A stretch of DNA of 64,000 bases from Neofusicoccum parvum. Its lineage: Eukaryota > Ascomycota > Dothideomycetes > Botryosphaeriales > Botryosphaeriaceae. Location of the stretch: NCBI GenBank assembly GCA_020912385.1, contig CP087211.1, positions 2,540,704 to 2,604,703 on the forward strand, read 5' to 3'. The notes under the pieces are model-generated. The model saw only the letters and a program-made list of their open reading frames with translations, did no database searches and was not told the origin of the DNA. The position numbers and the translations under genes are program-made. Shown piece after piece: positions 62,219-64,000 of this stretch. Position 1 is the first letter of the stretch. Every line of letters begins with the position of its first letter.

Positions 62219-63124
62219 AGGGAGCAGCAGCAGCAGCAAAGAGAGCAGGAGAGGACGCAGCAAAGGGAGTAGTAAAGAAAGCAGTAGTGGCAGTAGGAGC
62301 AGTAGCAGCAAAGGGAGCAGTAAAGAAAGCAGCAGTAGTAGTAGGAGCAGTAGTAAAGAGAGCAGCAGAGGACGTAGCAAGAAGAGCAGTAGAGAATACA
62401 GCAGGAAAATCAGCAGGAAAGTCGGCAGGGAAGTTGGAAGGAAGAGCAGAGTACGTAATAAAGAGAATTAGACAGGTAGGAGTTTCGAAGGCAGCAGCAG
62501 CAGCAGCAGGTAGGAATAAGGGTAAGGCAGGCCAGGCAGACATAATAGGTGTATACAGATGCAGAACTGCTTCAGAGAAAGCTGCAGAGGTGGAAGAGGG
62601 TGTGTTTAGTGTGCAAGGCAGCGGGTAGGGAAGACCAGCACAGTGTTAGCCACTGTCCAACAGAGCGGGGTAGGCAGGCAGATGGGGAGAGGCGCGAGAT
62701 GCAGGGAAGAATCAGGTTTGAGAGGTACTCGGGCTGCTTTCGCTGCGGGGTACCACAGGCAATCTGCAACAGGTGGGAGAGTAATGGTAGGCAGGGGTGG
62801 CGGCAGGTTCAGGGCAGCGAGTGCCAGTTCTTCGGGGTGATGATTGGTACGTTGTACGGGATCAAGCACGGGTATCAAAGGGTGTGGAAGAGGTGGTTGT
62901 TACGGCTAGGAGAGAAGGAAGTAGTAGGAGGAGTGGTAGCGGCGGCAGTGGCGGCAGCGGTAGAGGATGGAGATGGAGATGGAGATGGAGATGGAGATGA
63001 AGATAAAGATAGACTACTAGGATATCTTGGACAGGCATGGAGGAAGGACGAGCTTGAGAGCAATAACTTGGCTCGAGAGTTTTTATGGCTGACAGGAAGG
63101 GTGGAGAGCTTAATAGAGGAGTAG
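61861..63124 (+). pseudogene. Second, degraded copy of the helicase gene 3' end
   Basis: From about 62440 to 63124 it is collinear with 60200-60865 (offset about 2238 bp): CLVCKAAGREDQHSVSHC, CFRCGVPQAICNRW and FFGVMIGTLYGIKHGY are preserved. In front lie GCAG-rich low-complexity sequence and GAGGGTGAT as upstream of the intact gene, so it may be an internally deleted unit. The two Gln codons before VYxDAE are TAA TAG here, and a TAG cuts the C-terminus (63122). No helicase or recombinase motifs remain. Confidence 0.8.
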
Positions 63125-63429
63125 GAAGAGGGGTAGGAAAGTAATAGAGCTAATGGAAATAGATGGATAGGACTAGCTAGTAGGTAGAGAGAGCTAGTAA
63201 AATTTTAGAACTAATAGAGAAAGAAGTAATAGTTGAAAAAGAGTAGGTAGAAATAAATAAGAAAGATGGATTTAAAAAGAATAAATGAATAAATAAATAA
63301 ACAAATAAATAAATAGTAAGTACCAGTTTATTTTAGAAATAATAATAGCTGGATAAGTATTACTATATAAATAGAATTGAGTGGAATTAAATACGAATAT
63401 TAAGTAATATATATAGAAGAGGTAAAAGA
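63125..63429. other. 3' flank of the second copy
   Basis: Diverged copy of 60866-61064 with an added (AAAT)n stretch at about 63285-63318. No gene. Confidence 0.55.
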
Positions 63430-63690
63430 TGGATTTTAAAAAAAAAACTAGAACTAGAACTAGAACTAGAACTAGAATTAAAGCTAGAACTAGAATTAAA
63501 ACTAGAGTTAAAACTAGAGTTAAAACCAGAAGTAGAAGTAGAAGTAGAAGTAGAAGTAGAAGTAGAAGTAGAAGTAGAAATAAAATTAGAAGAACTAGAA
63601 GAACTAGAAGAACTAGAAAGAAGTAGAAGTAACTAGAATTAAAAGTTAGAACTAGAAATAGAAGTAGAATTTTAGAAGAACTAGAAGAAC
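63430..63690 (+). repeat. Subtelomeric satellite (second copy)
   Basis: Same ACTAGA, GAAGTA and GAACTAGAA units as 61065-61694, shorter and reordered, after the shared lead-in AAAGATGGATTT. Confidence 0.8.
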
Positions 63691-63821
63691 TAGAACTAAA
63701 TAAAGGAAGGTAGAAGAAGAAGAAGAAGAAGAGTATAAAAGAGAAGAAATTAAATAGAAAGAAAGTAAAAGATATAATAGAAATAGAGGTAGTAAAAGTA
63801 GAATAAGAGTTGATAATTTTA

Positions 63822-63874
63822 GACTAGGGTGAGGGTTAGTAATTTTAGATTAGGGTGAGGGTTAGTAATTTGGG
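63822..63874 (+). repeat. 25-bp telomere-variant repeat next to the telomere
   Basis: Two units with TAGGGTGAGGGTTAG and TAATTT, the last running directly into GGGTTAGGG. Confidence 0.85.
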
Positions 63875-63988
63875 TTAGGGTTAGGGTTAGGGTTAGGGTT
63901 AGGGTTAGGGTTAGGGTTAGGGTTAGGGTTAGGGTTAGGGTTAGGGTTAGGGTTAGGGTTAGGGTTAGGGTTAGGGTTAGGGTTAGGG
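63875..63988 (+). repeat. Terminal telomere, 19 x TTAGGG
   Basis: Nineteen uninterrupted TTAGGG units with the G-rich strand towards the end, so this is the right chromosome end. It is followed by TTTT and eight A bases to 64000, which are not telomeric. Confidence 0.98.
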
Positions 63989-64000
63989 TTTTAAAAAAAA

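Noticed and set aside
61978..62628. 216-codon Ala/Val-rich open frame in the second subtelomeric unit
   Set aside because: Out of frame with the helicase sequence it overlaps at its end, and consists of GCAG low complexity.

Overview
The window is the right-hand end of a chromosome from a filamentous ascomycete (Pezizomycotina; a Sordariomycete is my best guess). It ends in 19 TTAGGG repeats read towards the end, genes have 44-52 nt introns, and the content is typical fungal subtelomere: a telomere-linked RecQ helicase, OrsD-type zinc fingers, chromoviral Gypsy elements, Tad-type LINEs and a Crinkler-like gene.

Layout. 1-8 kb: relics of an unknown protein, an AflR-like regulator, an MFS transporter, a P450 and a polyketide-synthase KS domain, probably the wreck of a secondary-metabolite cluster. 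8.4-10 kb: one intact lineage-type gene of 505 aa. 11.2-16.8 kb: a full-length but nonsense-riddled Tad-like LINE. 16.9-17.9 kb: inverted repeats around a tRNA-like sequence. 18.0-20.4 kb: an intact four-exon Crinkler-type NTPase/REase gene (729 aa). 20.6-30.5 kb: LINE fragments, a pseudogene split by a solo LTR, and two 5'-truncated LINEs with clear target-site duplications. 30.9-33.5 kb: an OrsD/tyrosine-recombinase-like gene with two nonsense codons. 34.4-54.8 kb: nested retroelements; a young chromovirus (349-bp LTRs that read as identical, CAATG TSD) sits inside an older chromovirus, followed by truncated Gypsy and LINE pieces. 55.2-60.9 kb: an intact 1896-codon gene joining the OrsD zinc-finger and tyrosine-recombinase-like module to a RecQ-type helicase and a Cys-rich tail. 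61-64 kb: a satellite, an interstitial telomere-variant array, a degraded second copy of the helicase 3' end, the satellite again, the variant array again, and the telomere.

Two themes tie it together. First, almost every lesion in the dead genes is CAG/CAA/TGG to TAG/TAA, or Cys/His to Tyr, as expected for CpA-to-TpA repeat-induced point mutation (RIP); intact genes lie between them. Second, the most interesting system is the OrsD-tyrosine-recombinase module, present alone at 31-33 kb and fused to RecQ next to the telomere, where its unit is bounded by telomere-like repeats and partly duplicated.
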